Source: Strigamia acuminata (Eukaryota > Arthropoda > Chilopoda > Geophilomorpha > Linotaeniidae). From it: a stretch of DNA of 64,000 nucleotides. A model generated the notes under the pieces. That model searched no databases and was not told the DNA's origin. It worked only from the letters and a program-made list of their open reading frames with translations. Where the stretch lies: positions 434,001 to 498,000 of the forward strand of contig OX442322.1 in assembly GCA_949358305.1 (NCBI GenBank). Reading direction: 5' to 3'. A program made the translations under genes and the position numbers. Below, piece by piece: positions 32,872-42,607 of the stretch. Within the stretch, counting starts at the first letter, position 1. Each line of letters opens with the position of its first letter.

Positions 32872-35800
32872 ATGGACACGGAAAAACTCGACCGGAAGAT
32901 TACACTTTTGAATAGGACGAACTACGATACGTGGAAACAGCAAATCAAAGTGCTGTTGATGCACCACGGATGTTGGGCCTTCACCGATGGTACACAAGAA
33001 GCGCTGGCACCGGGAGCATCTTGGCGAGATCGCTCGGACTTTCAACTGCGAAAGGGGCGAGCTTTCAGCCTAATTTACTACGCCATTGAGGAGCAATACC
33101 ACGAATTGCTCAGCGGGACCGAGGACGCGAAAACAGCGTGGGACACGCTAAAGACAAACTTCGAACCGGTCTCGAGGGCGAGAATAATACGTCTGTTGGA
33201 CGAATTCTTCAATCTGAAGTACGACCCAGCGACGGAGACGATCGGCGTATTCGCGGCGAAGATACGCAATGCGGCGAAGCGATTAGCCGACGTCAAACAC
33301 GACTTGGACAATTTGTATCAGGCATTCCAGCTTATCCGATATCTGCCACAAGAATACCAGTCAATTGTGCAGAGTATTTATCGATGGGACGATAAGGATT
33401 TCACACTGGAAAAGGTTGAAGCGGAATTGGTCGCCGAGGAGGGCAGACTCGCGCAACAACGCAGAGATTCGGGCCAAGCGCCAATTACGGACGCTTTCAA
33501 CATGGGGACAAGCACAAAGAGCAATGATAATTCGTCTAAATCCCAACAACAGCAAGGGAATAGCAGCCAAAACAACCGAGGCGGACAAAGGGGCGGCAAA
33601 TCGAATTATCGAGGCGGCAAAAATTCGCGGAATTTTCGAGGAAACACGACGGGATCACCAGGACGGGGGCCGTGTTTTCGGTGCAATCAACCAGGGCACT
33701 GGGCGAGGGATTGCACGGCACAATTACCGTCAAACAACAGCCAAAATACGAATACAGCGGAAGAATTGGACACAAACATGTTCGAGGTCGGTTTTCTCAC
33801 CGAATTGAGCGAGGAAGAAATGTTACAGTGCAGCGCAGCCAACAACTGTTGGATCTACGACACCGGGGCCACTGGACATTTCTGCAAAGACAGGAATCAA
33901 TTCTTCAACTTCAAGGAAACCACAGGGACAATAAGCCAAGCGGATAAGAAGACTTTAATTCAGATTCAAGGCGTCGGGGACGTTTGCGTGATGTGTTTGG
34001 TTGGAAGTGAGACAATTCCAATCACATTGAAGAAAGTTTATTATGCGCCGGACATGCGACGAAATTTGTTGTCGGGACCGTGCATCGACGAAGCACGATG
34101 CAAAGTCGCCGTTGGCTCGGGACTGGTCAAGATATACGATCCTCAGTGGAAGAGACAGCTGATGGAAGGCGTGAAGAAGGATCGTTTGTACTACATCAAG
34201 CTAAGCGACCAGAAGCCGGACTTTGAGAAGTTACGACAAAAAGCGAATAGCAAAGCGAATGTTGGCGAACGGAAGAAACAAGAGCTAACTATTTCAACAC
34301 AAAGTACAACGAAGAGTGCGTCTAATCCTGAAGAAGCAAGACTTTGGCATGAGCGGCTCGGACACATCTATTTTCCAAGCGTCCAAGCAATGAGCAAAGG
34401 AGGTGCAGTAATTGGGTTGCCAGTTTTGGACGTGCCAATTACACAGTGCGACGTTTGCACATTAGCCAAGAAGAAGGCGATTCCTCATAAGTCGTTGCCA
34501 GGAATTAGATCGACAGAGCCACTCCAATTGCTACACATGGATGTATGTGGAGCATTTAGTACACCAACACTCTCGGGAAACATATACTTCTTAACTATCA
34601 CGGATGACTTCTCTCGTTATTCGACAGTGTACTTAATGAAGAAGAAGGACGAAGTATTTGACATTTTCCAAAAACACGTGAAACGAATAGAACGATTGCT
34701 TGGGAAATCGGTACTCGCAATTCGTACGGACAACGGTATGGAGTTCTGCTCAAACAAGTTTGGAGAGTATCTCCAAGGTCTAGGAATCGCTCACGAGAGG
34801 ATTAACGCGTACACTCCAGTCCAAAATGGCGTTTCCAAGAGACTCAACCAGACATTAGCGAATGGAATGCGAGCGCTTGTGTACGATGCCGGCTTGGAAC
34901 ATCGATTCTGGGGAGAGGCCATCCTGACTTTCAACTATCTCAGGAATAGAATCGCAAAGCTGAATTCGGACAAGACGCCGATGGAATTGTATTACGGACG
35001 GAAACCATCACTTAGACATTTGAGAAAATTCGGGAGTTTATGCTTTGTGCAGAAAAGGATCCGAGATGGCAAAATCGACAACAAGAGTCTGCATGGCATT
35101 ATGCTCGGGTATTCAAGAATCACGAAAGGATATAGAGTGTGGCTGCCGGAGTTTTCCAAAGTAATTGAAACCAACGACGTAAAGTTCGTGGAGAGCAGGC
35201 GCGGTGTTGAAGGCGTGCTGGGCCTACCAGAAAAATACACGACATACATCGATAATTTGGACGACAATTTGGACACTGACAATGAGCGCCAATATTATTC
35301 GGATGAAGATGTCAGGCCGCCGCTACCCCCGCCAATACCAGTTAAGAAGAAGGAAGATCCACAACTGGAATTGCCCCCAGTTAAATTGAAATTTAGACTG
35401 CCAGATGACAAGTTGCATCATAATTTACCAGAAGTGAAGTTGCAGGGCACTTTACCACAACCCGGACAAGGACTTTTGAATCCAGTTCCAACTATTCCTG
35501 CACTAGTTTGGAAGAAAACGGAGAAAGTCAGACCGACTGGACAAAGGGATGTCGAGTACACAATCGAGGGCTACGACAAACCCAAGTTACGCTCGATACC
35601 CGAGGTGAAGCGTTACTGTACTGACCACAATCTTCGCGTACCAGAGCATCTGTTTGAGGACAAAAGAAAGAAAAAGCCCTCAGAATCAAACACGACGACA
35701 GATAGTCTTGACGTGGACTTTGACGATATCAATATCAACTTTGAAGCCAATCATCTAGAGGTCCACGTACCCGTACGTTATGAGGAAATTGCGACTTTAC

Positions 35801-37341
35801 CCGAAAAGGATGAATGGCGCCAAGCGATGAACGACGAGATTGACACCATGCATGAGCGCGAGGTTTGGGAACTTGTTCCACCGCCGCCCAACACTAAGAT
35901 AGTGGGTTGCAGATGGATTTATACGACCAAACAGAACGAAGAGGGAGAAATTGCACGTTATAAGGCGAGACTTGTCGCGCAAGGGTTTTCCCAAGTCTAC
36001 GGCGAATCCTATGAGGAGACATTCTCACCCGTGGTAGACTTTTCAATCGTGCGCTTTATGTTCACGCTACTCGTCTGTATGCTCAAATGGTCATACATTC
36101 AGGCAGACGTCAAGTGTGCATACCTTTATGCAAAATTGCATAAAACAGTCTACATGCGTCAGCCAAAAGGCTTCATCATTGAAGGCAAGGAGAACTATGT
36201 CTGCAGGCTCCTCCGAGCCATCTATGGCTTGCACCAGTCTGGAAGAGAATGGGGAATAGAACTGGAGGAGACTTTATTGAAATTAGGACTAGAACACGTC
36301 AATTGGTGCAATTGCGTTTATAAGTACGGAGACATTGCGTATCTAATCGTCTACGTTGACGATATCGTTGTCTTCGGAAAGCAGTACGAAGATGCGATGA
36401 AAATACTCAACATGATTGGAACGCAATTCGATTTAGTGATTCTCGGACAGACGAAGAAATTGCTAGAAGTCGAATTTCACTCGCACAAACAACAATTGGT
36501 TCTACATCAAAGATCGTACGTGAACAAAGTGTTGTTGAAATTCAAAAATCACTTGGAACATGTGAAGATTCGATCTCAACCGATGACGAAAGCAACTGTT
36601 CTCACGAAACGAGATTGTCCGGACACAATTGATGAATTCAAAGTCATGGAAGGAATTCCATATAGAAGCTTACTTGGATGTTTAGCATTCATCGCGTCGA
36701 GAACAAGGCCCGACATGACTTATGCAGTGAACATCCTGAGCCAATTTCAATCGAATCCAGGGTGGGACCACTGGATTGCGCTACTGGACTTACTCAGTTA
36801 TCTGAGAACAACAAGAAACCACGGATTAATGTTGTTCCCGAATGATCGGATTGAGGTAATCGGATACAGCGACTCCGATTATGCGAACAACAGAGATGAC
36901 CGAATTTCCGTTGGAGGAACACTAGTGACTTTGGGTAGCACACCCATCTACTGGCGGACCTTCAAACAACGGAACGTGACACTGTCAACGATGGAGGCGG
37001 AGTACGTAGCCCTCACAGAAACTGTTAAGGACTATATTTGGATTGTTTGTGTTCTGCACGAAATATCCCCAGAATTGGCTGGAAGATTCTCTCATTATGT
37101 CATGTGCGACAACATATCAGCAGTGGACTTCACAAAATCTTGTGTCGAGAACAGAAAAACAAAGCACATTGACATCCGTTACCATTTTATAAGAGAACTT
37201 GTTAAAAGAGATAATCTTCTAATCGTTCACGTAGGCACAAAGTCCAATCATGCCGACATTTTTACAAAGTCAGTTGACAAAGCTGACTTGGTAAAGTTTT
37301 GCGATCGCTTCTTAGTTGATTTGAGCACTTTGCGGGCTTAA
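32872..37341 (+). CDS. Gag-Pol polyprotein of copia element B, integrase catalytic Glu replaced by Lys
   Basis: A 1489-residue uninterrupted frame from ATG 32872, the Met shared with A; an upstream in-frame ATG lies at 32785. Order: Gag, a Gln/Asn/Gly-rich linker, zinc knuckle CFRCNQPGHWARDC (from residue 268), retropepsin CWIYDTGATGHF (Asp 330), LWHERLGH, and integrase Asp 557 and Asp 620. The third integrase position, residue 656, reads NGVSKRLNQ where A and A' have NGVSERLNQ. The DD35E triad is therefore broken by one GAG-to-AAG change. RT keeps YVDD, but the normally invariant Gly of LLGVE is Glu at 1199 (LLEVE). RNase H motifs are intact. By structure this looks like a recent copy, but the two substitutions suggest it could not integrate by itself. 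It might be mobilised in trans. Confidence 0.95.
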   Translation: MDTEKLDRKITLLNRTNYDTWKQQIKVLLMHHGCWAFTDGTQEALAPGASWRDRSDFQLRKGRAFSLIYYAIEEQYHELLSGTEDAKTAWDTLKTNFEPVSRARIIRLLDEFFNLKYDPATETIGVFAAKIRNAAKRLADVKHDLDNLYQAFQLIRYLPQEYQSIVQSIYRWDDKDFTLEKVEAELVAEEGRLAQQRRDSGQAPITDAFNMGTSTKSNDNSSKSQQQQGNSSQNNRGGQRGGKSNYRGGKNSRNFRGNTTGSPGRGPCFRCNQPGHWARDCTAQLPSNNSQNTNTAEELDTNMFEVGFLTELSEEEMLQCSAANNCWIYDTGATGHFCKDRNQFFNFKETTGTISQADKKTLIQIQGVGDVCVMCLVGSETIPITLKKVYYAPDMRRNLLSGPCIDEARCKVAVGSGLVKIYDPQWKRQLMEGVKKDRLYYIKLSDQKPDFEKLRQKANSKANVGERKKQELTISTQSTTKSASNPEEARLWHERLGHIYFPSVQAMSKGGAVIGLPVLDVPITQCDVCTLAKKKAIPHKSLPGIRSTEPLQLLHMDVCGAFSTPTLSGNIYFLTITDDFSRYSTVYLMKKKDEVFDIFQKHVKRIERLLGKSVLAIRTDNGMEFCSNKFGEYLQGLGIAHERINAYTPVQNGVSKRLNQTLANGMRALVYDAGLEHRFWGEAILTFNYLRNRIAKLNSDKTPMELYYGRKPSLRHLRKFGSLCFVQKRIRDGKIDNKSLHGIMLGYSRITKGYRVWLPEFSKVIETNDVKFVESRRGVEGVLGLPEKYTTYIDNLDDNLDTDNERQYYSDEDVRPPLPPPIPVKKKEDPQLELPPVKLKFRLPDDKLHHNLPEVKLQGTLPQPGQGLLNPVPTIPALVWKKTEKVRPTGQRDVEYTIEGYDKPKLRSIPEVKRYCTDHNLRVPEHLFEDKRKKKPSESNTTTDSLDVDFDDININFEANHLEVHVPVRYEEIATLPEKDEWRQAMNDEIDTMHEREVWELVPPPPNTKIVGCRWIYTTKQNEEGEIARYKARLVAQGFSQVYGESYEETFSPVVDFSIVRFMFTLLVCMLKWSYIQADVKCAYLYAKLHKTVYMRQPKGFIIEGKENYVCRLLRAIYGLHQSGREWGIELEETLLKLGLEHVNWCNCVYKYGDIAYLIVYVDDIVVFGKQYEDAMKILNMIGTQFDLVILGQTKKLLEVEFHSHKQQLVLHQRSYVNKVLLKFKNHLEHVKIRSQPMTKATVLTKRDCPDTIDEFKVMEGIPYRSLLGCLAFIASRTRPDMTYAVNILSQFQSNPGWDHWIALLDLLSYLRTTRNHGLMLFPNDRIEVIGYSDSDYANNRDDRISVGGTLVTLGSTPIYWRTFKQRNVTLSTMEAEYVALTETVKDYIWIVCVLHEISPELAGRFSHYVMCDNISAVDFTKSCVENRKTKHIDIRYHFIRELVKRDNLLIVHVGTKSNHADIFTKSVDKADLVKFCDRFLVDLSTLRA

Positions 37342-37359
37342 TAAGGAATGAGATAATAC

Positions 37360-37366
37360 GGGGGGC
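37360..37366 (+). other. Polypurine tract of B
   Basis: GGGGGG followed by CCGAA immediately before the 3' LTR. Confidence 0.8.
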
Positions 37367-37370
37367 CGAA

Positions 37371-37688
37371 TGTTAAGATATAATGTATATTGATAAGCAA
37401 TCACTTTTACAACATGTGTGCATATATATCTGTGCGTATTATCATGTAACTAAGTGTTAGTGTATGTGTTTGGCCAACGCGAGTGATCGCAATGTTTGTT
37501 TACATACAGTGTCTGTATGCTGCCTACAGGTGGCGCTTTTTGCATTGAGGTCATGTGACCAATCAATAAAGATCACTTGATGTGTTGGTTCTCACCTGTT
37601 AACATGATGTCTCTTTCTTTCACCTGATGTGTTTTTCCAATCCACTACATTTGTCACTAATTGCAGAAGTTTGCAACACTATTCAACA
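37371..37688 (+). repeat. 3' LTR of element B
   Basis: 318 bp, reading identical to 31770-32087. Confidence 0.97.
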
Positions 37689-38327
37689 TCTTTGTGGTCA
37701 TCTTCGGACTTTGCTAGTTGGCTTCGCTGTGCTCGACTTCGCCTTCGATCGCTTCTTCGTTTCGATTCGATCCAATCGCGTCTTCGTTCTGATCCATCTC
37801 GATCGCGTCTCCGCTTTGACCTGTCCTGGACACATCTTCGTTTAGATCCGTTTCTTCTACGTCGTTTTCGTCTTCTTCTTTGTCCGAATCGCTCCACGTG
37901 CGCCCGTCTATGCCACCCCGCATGACGTAATTGCTCTTTCGCGCTTTGTCGTCGTCGGTTTCATAATCGCTTACCGGTGCTTCACTTCGCAATTCGGCTT
38001 GAACCTTCTCGTAACACGTGTCGTCTCGGCAAATCGCTCGTCTGGATTCCCGAACCGTCCACGTGGTTCTTTGTCGTCCCCGAATTTCGCTTTCGCCGCA
38101 AAACAATCGTCGTCTCGTTTTTCTTCAACTTCGTAACATGTGTCGTCTCGGCAAATCGCTCGTCTTGATCCCCGAACCGTCCACGTGGTTCTTTGTCGTC
38201 CTCGAATTTCGCCTCTGCCGCAAAACAATCATCGTCTCGTTTTTCTTTTACTTTTCGTCCATTCTTTTTGTCTGCTTTCGTCCACTTATTCGTTCAGTCG
38301 CATAAGATTCTTCTATCCCACTTCTGA
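37689..38327 (-). pseudogene. Acidic, repeat-containing coding-like segment (right part of the site hit by B)
   Basis: The minus strand reads as Asp/Glu/Arg-rich coding-like sequence (130-residue frame 38106-37714 with DYETDDDKARK, DSDKEEDENDVEETD and NEDAI repeats). A tandem duplication of about 122 bp spans 38018-38260: the block GTCGTCTCGGCAAATCGCTC ... CAAAACAATC appears twice. Together with the Asp/Asn-rich array at 31433-31769 it forms one low-complexity locus interrupted by B. Frames shift at the duplications, and the product is not recognised. It may be a degenerate acidic protein gene or only a biased satellite. Confidence 0.4.
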
Positions 38328-38562
38328 TGTAAACTTATTAAAAGCTGACTTCAAATAACATGGCGGACCCGCTGGTCCGCGACGCACACACTAGCTTGTT
38401 AAATTCAAAGTGATCTTTATTAACAAATTACTACATTTAAATACAATAAAGCTTGGTTCCCATTGGCTCCGACACTTGGACGCCTATCGGACGTATTGGC
38501 GTCACGTCCAAACGCCCCCTAGCGACGTATTATTGTCCGTCTCGAAACCCGAAACTCCACAA
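38328..38562 (+). repeat. 234-bp LTR-like repeat, empty copy of the A insertion site
   Basis: The same repeat as that split by A: TGTAAACTTATT ... ACGCCTATCGGACGTATTGG ... CTCCACA. Only one TATCG is present, so this is the pre-insertion allele of the paralogous site. TCTGA occurs on both sides (38323-38327 and 38563-38567), fitting a 5-bp target duplication if the element ends one base past CA. Confidence 0.9.
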
Positions 38563-38571
38563 TCTGATTGG

Positions 38572-40033
38572 TGAATCCATTTCCGGTCCTGAGTATCCAG
38601 TTCCGGTTGTGGTGAGAATTAGCATAATGCTCCTCCGTATCCACTTCCGGTGATACGGGATTGGAGGGATTCGTGGAACCCATGTTTTAATTGGATGATT
38701 GGATTAGTCCCTAATCCAGTCATGTTATTTAAACCCGAACAACCGGCCATTCTGGAGCTCTGTTTGATTATTTCTGTTTGGTATTATTACTTAAGAAATA
38801 TGATTTGTTGTCCACTAAAAAAAACATTTGGTTCTTTGCTGATTTATTCACAAAGAACCGCGGCATGATTCTACCGAATCATGCAACTCCCAGCAACTGA
38901 AGCCGACGTATTGGATAATTATGTAGCATAACTGTTTCAATCTACGGTCTCCCCGAGGAGAACCCGCTTCTATGCAACTCAGTATCCTCCGAGCAGGTCC
39001 AAGCGGTCATTTTCAGTATGAACACATTCTGTAACCGTCAGTAAGCACTGGTATTATTGAGAGTTGGTTCCATCGCCTGATGGTGCCAAAGTAGTCTGAT
39101 TTACAGTAACCACGAGTAGCACCAAGTGTTTGGTAAACTAATTCTCATGGTATTTGGTGCCAAAGCAGTCAGTTTGTTATTAGTACCGCAAAGGACTAAA
39201 CTGCTGTGCAGAGCCGCGAGCTATCGACTCCTGTGAAGTGGTGTCGTCAATCGCTAGACGAACGACCGCGCTGCGACGCAGGGGACGCTTGATACAGTTC
39301 TGCATGGCAAGGCGTTTTCTATCAATGGCAACTGCGTGATTGCGACGGGAAGCTTAATATTTATCTTTACCAACTTATATAGCAAAAGGTTAACTTGAAT
39401 ACAAGTTAAGCAAATAAGTCAGAAGACTTGATTGCATTTACAATTGAACTCAATGTAACGAATAAGTTGACAACAACTTATTGGCGAAATATCTAGTAGA
39501 AACTCACAACGAATATGAATTAAATATAATTCATAACGAGACTATTGATAGGTAAATATATACATTTATTTACACCAATATCCAACTTAGGTTGTGGCGG
39601 TGCACATGAGTCAACCGTACCTCTCAGATCCCTCGATTCATCGACGTGCGATGATTTACACACAGCGAACCAAGGAACCAGCGAAGCCGTATCGGACTCC
39701 AGGACACAGCCATCCGGCTTAGATGACATCTATAACCAGGTCGAGCGATGGGGAAATCGCTCCCGCATTTCAGACACGTAATAATATTATTTTAGGGCTA
39801 TTTCTTAAGCCAACTCGATGTATAGTTTAAATAAGTAAAGTTAACTTGCCAAATGTCGGCATTAGTCTTATGTATAAATTAGCCTCGATTCTATTGTTTG
39901 CCAACAATAAACTGTCATGTATTGATAACCGTTTCTTGCCTATTGTATTTATCTCTTATTATATTCACTGTTATTTATCGCAACTTATCTTCGGTACCAT
40001 TGTTAAATGGGAGTTGTGGTTGTCACCGTCACA
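38572..40033 (+). repeat. 1.46-kb long-LTR-like repeat, copy 1
   Basis: Alignable by eye with 58447-59876. It starts TGAATCCATTTCC and ends GTCACCGTCACA. Shared landmarks are TATCCAGTTCCGGTT, ATTAGCATAAT, TATCCACTTCC, repeated ATGGTGCCAAAGYAGTC, GTGGCGGTGCACATGAGTCA, CTTGCCAAATGTCGGCATTA, and an AATAAA (39906-39911) near the end. A TATA-like TATTTAAA lies at 38726. Promoter near the start, poly(A) signal near the end and TG...CA ends fit a solo LTR. No target duplication was found. Confidence 0.7.
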
Positions 40034-41579
40034 AGATAGAATCAGATTATAAATGAAATTAAAATTTAGATGAGATTAAATTGTAGATAAATTTAGAAGA
40101 TAATTGGATTCGAGTTTAAATTGGAGGTAAATAAAAATATTTGTCTACAGTTACATAGATTTGTATTTGGAAAATTACAACGAAAAACAACTCTACAATA
40201 AAATGACTAAAAGAGTAAAACCTGGAAATTTAAAAGAGTAAAAACAACAGATTTTAATGTGGAAATAAAAGATGCCCAGGTTTCACGGCAGTAAGTAAGT
40301 AAAAAACAAAGATCACAAAATATCAAGGCATCTGTTAAAAAACAAATAAACAATAAGCCTGCAGAGGGAGGAAATAACAGATAAAAGAGGGTTTGTTAGG
40401 CGTTTGGAACACTCGACGATTCAGCGTAAAAATGAGACCGAATGACGATGGTTCGGGAGGAAGTCCAACCAGTAGAACTGCCCCAAATTAGAAAAGAGGA
40501 GTTGTCAGATGTAAAACTGGACATCACAGATCAACTGAAAAAGAAAATCAGCAGCTGGCTGTTTGAATCTGTTGAAACACAGATTAATGGAAGACAGGAA
40601 GAAGCTGAAGTGAAAAATCACACGTTTTAACAGCAAGAAACGGCGGGTTTAAGATCAAGGTTCTTTTTGAATGAAGACAGCGAATTTTGACATATTATTG
40701 AAAAACATTAAACCACGACCGAATGGAAAAAACTCCAGATACCATCTCAAAGGTAAAAATAAGTAAATAACATAAAATAATTTAATTTGTAACAAGGAAT
40801 TGCGTACAGATCCAGTACGATGAAAATAATATCACAAAGATAAAAGCTCAAAAATGCTAGAGGTTTTAATGTAATGACTAAAAAGAAAAATAACGAGAGA
40901 CAAATAAAAAAGAATTGTCAGGCAGTCAAACCACTTGAACATAGTGTGGCAAAGTGTAGGCGAATGGCGATGGTTTCACCAGTGGAAATTCGGCCAGTGG
41001 GACGGTCCCAAAGCAGAAAAAAGGGGTTATCAGGTACAAACTAAACGTTCCGGAGCCACTGGAAAAAAGAAAATTATATAAAGTCCTGATGCTAAAAGAC
41101 TAAAACACAGGTTTCAACCTGTTAAAATTAGGAAACAACTATTTAACCTCTGCGAACAACAGCGGGAGCGCATTTAATGAGTTTTGGTTATGAAAAATAA
41201 GTGATTAAGACACGTCTGAATTATCAAACATCACAATGGTGGTGAAATTTAGCACAAAAGACAAAGAATCACTCAAAGTGGACATTTTTTTATGGGAATT
41301 CAGTAGAAATAACTACGAAAATGGGTTCCACACCAAAAACTGGCCCAAGGCAGTACAACGGTTCTCATCCTGAGTCAGTTTTGAGGGTAAAAAAAGAAAA
41401 GTTACAAAAAAGGACCCGGATGAGGAGGAAATGTGAAAAAAACTGAGAGGAGCTGTTCACAGAGTCACATGTGATGAATTGGAACTTTGAAAAATTTAAA
41501 AAGTGCAAAACTACACGCCTTTTGCTTGGAATTTCACGCAAAAATGGAATATAAACACTAAAAACATTTGAAAAGATGA
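40034..41579. other. AT-rich segment with a diverged internal duplication
   Basis: No gene recognised. Two related blocks (about 40440-40620 and 40960-41100) share GGCGATGGTT, GGAARTYC, CCAGTRG, GAAAARRGGRGTTRTCAG and CTGAAAAARAAAATYA-type text. This suggests an old tandem duplication with a spacing of about 520 bp. The only open frame in the first block has 62 codons. Confidence 0.45.
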
Positions 41580-41637
41580 GCAACACTATGTCATCCGCCC
41601 GATTCCCAAGCATCCTTTGGACCAGCGCAGTCCTGTC
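41580..41637 (-). pseudogene. Tiny rearranged relic of the gypsy pol 3' end
   Basis: 41580-41610 equals 49327-49357, and 41607-41637 equals 49610-49639 with one mismatch near its middle. So two parts of the gypsy element that are 250 bp apart are fused here at a shared CAAG. This is a microhomology deletion or an RT template switch. Confidence 0.85.
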
Positions 41638-42053
41638 CCACACACGGAAGAGAAATTGAGGAAAAATTCAAAATTTTCTTACCGAAAAAAATTGAAGAGA
41701 AATTGTAAAATTCGGACTATAGCCAAGAAAAGACAAATAGAAAATGGCAAAAAACGGACATTTTTTTTGGGAAGATTTTTTGTTTGACTGGAAAAATATA
41801 CATGAGTTTTCTCATTTTTTGGAAGGAGGGATTATAATAATAGCTATCATAATTGTTTGATTAGAAATAAAAAGGATGTTGGTAAATTAGAGTTTTGTCA
41901 CAATAAAGGAAGAAAAATCTATAGTAAAAACTAATGAACAGAATTAAAAGCTACAATTTGACAAATGGATGGATTAAACATAGGTGGCACGGTTTGGCCT
42001 CGAGACAACACGGTCAGACCAAACGAAAATTTTAACGGTGTCACCTGAGGTGG
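41638..42053. other. AT-rich flank of element C
   Basis: No gene. It ends with GGTGG, the target duplication of C. Confidence 0.5.
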
Positions 42054-42228
42054 TGTGAGAATGTGCGCACTAAAAGAAAAGGCACAAGCGTTATTGTTAA
42101 GCGAATTGTTAATTGTATTGGTTGATATAGCAACACACATGATGGTATCGTAATGGCGGAGAGAGAGAATTAAAAACTTATGTATTTGTTAACCATCAAA
42201 CCGGACCATTTATTCATATTTCCTCACA
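42054..42228 (+). repeat. 5' LTR of element C
   Basis: Starts TGTGAGAATGTGCGC and ends TATTTCCTCACA. Differs from the 3' copy by A in GGCGGAGAGAG against G in GGCGGGGAGAG. Confidence 0.95.
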
Positions 42229-42230
42229 AG

Positions 42231-42240
42231 TGGTAGCAGA
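42231..42240 (+). other. Primer-binding site of C, initiator tRNA-Met 3'-end type
   Basis: TGGTAGCAGA, two bases after the LTR, complementary to the CCA end of metazoan initiator tRNA-Met. This is a different part of the same tRNA from that used by A and B. Confidence 0.75.
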
Positions 42241-42498
42241 TGACGGTTGGTTTTGGGTGTTTTTTGGTTGACAAGGTGGAAGTTGGCGCATTGATGTTGG
42301 TGTTGGGCGATTAAACCGTGACGAACGGGAATCGAAGATCGGGAGTGACGCCCGGTGCCGTAGCAGACGACGCAAAAATAAGACGGTTAGCGGTTGATAA
42401 ACATGCGGTGAAGAGCGGCAATTTCAAAAGAGTGGCTGGTGAAAAACGGAAGGAAAAGCAAGTTTTTTTTGGCAAATCAAGTATTTTATGGGCCTAAT

Positions 42499-42510
42499 CA
42501 AGATGGCGAC
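42499..42510 (+). promoter_or_regulatory. YY1-like site in the leader of C
   Basis: CAAGATGGCGAC, in the leader between LTR and Gag as in A and B. Confidence 0.45.
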
Positions 42511-42607
42511 CGATCGAGTGTGCTGAAATTTCCTCAAATTGCGACACAAGTACGACGCAACAAGCGAGAGGTCAATCGTGAGTACGTATCGTTGCAATTA
42601 AGAAATT

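Larger units (their letters stand above)
31770..37688 (+). mobile_element. Complete copia-type LTR retrotransposon B (5.9 kb)
   Basis: 318-bp LTRs that read as identical, a TCTTT target duplication (31765-31769 and 37689-37693), a primer-binding site, a leader related to that of A, one uninterrupted Gag-Pol frame and a purine tract. It is related to A in protein but its LTR sequence is largely different, so it is a sister lineage and not a duplicate. Confidence 0.97.
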
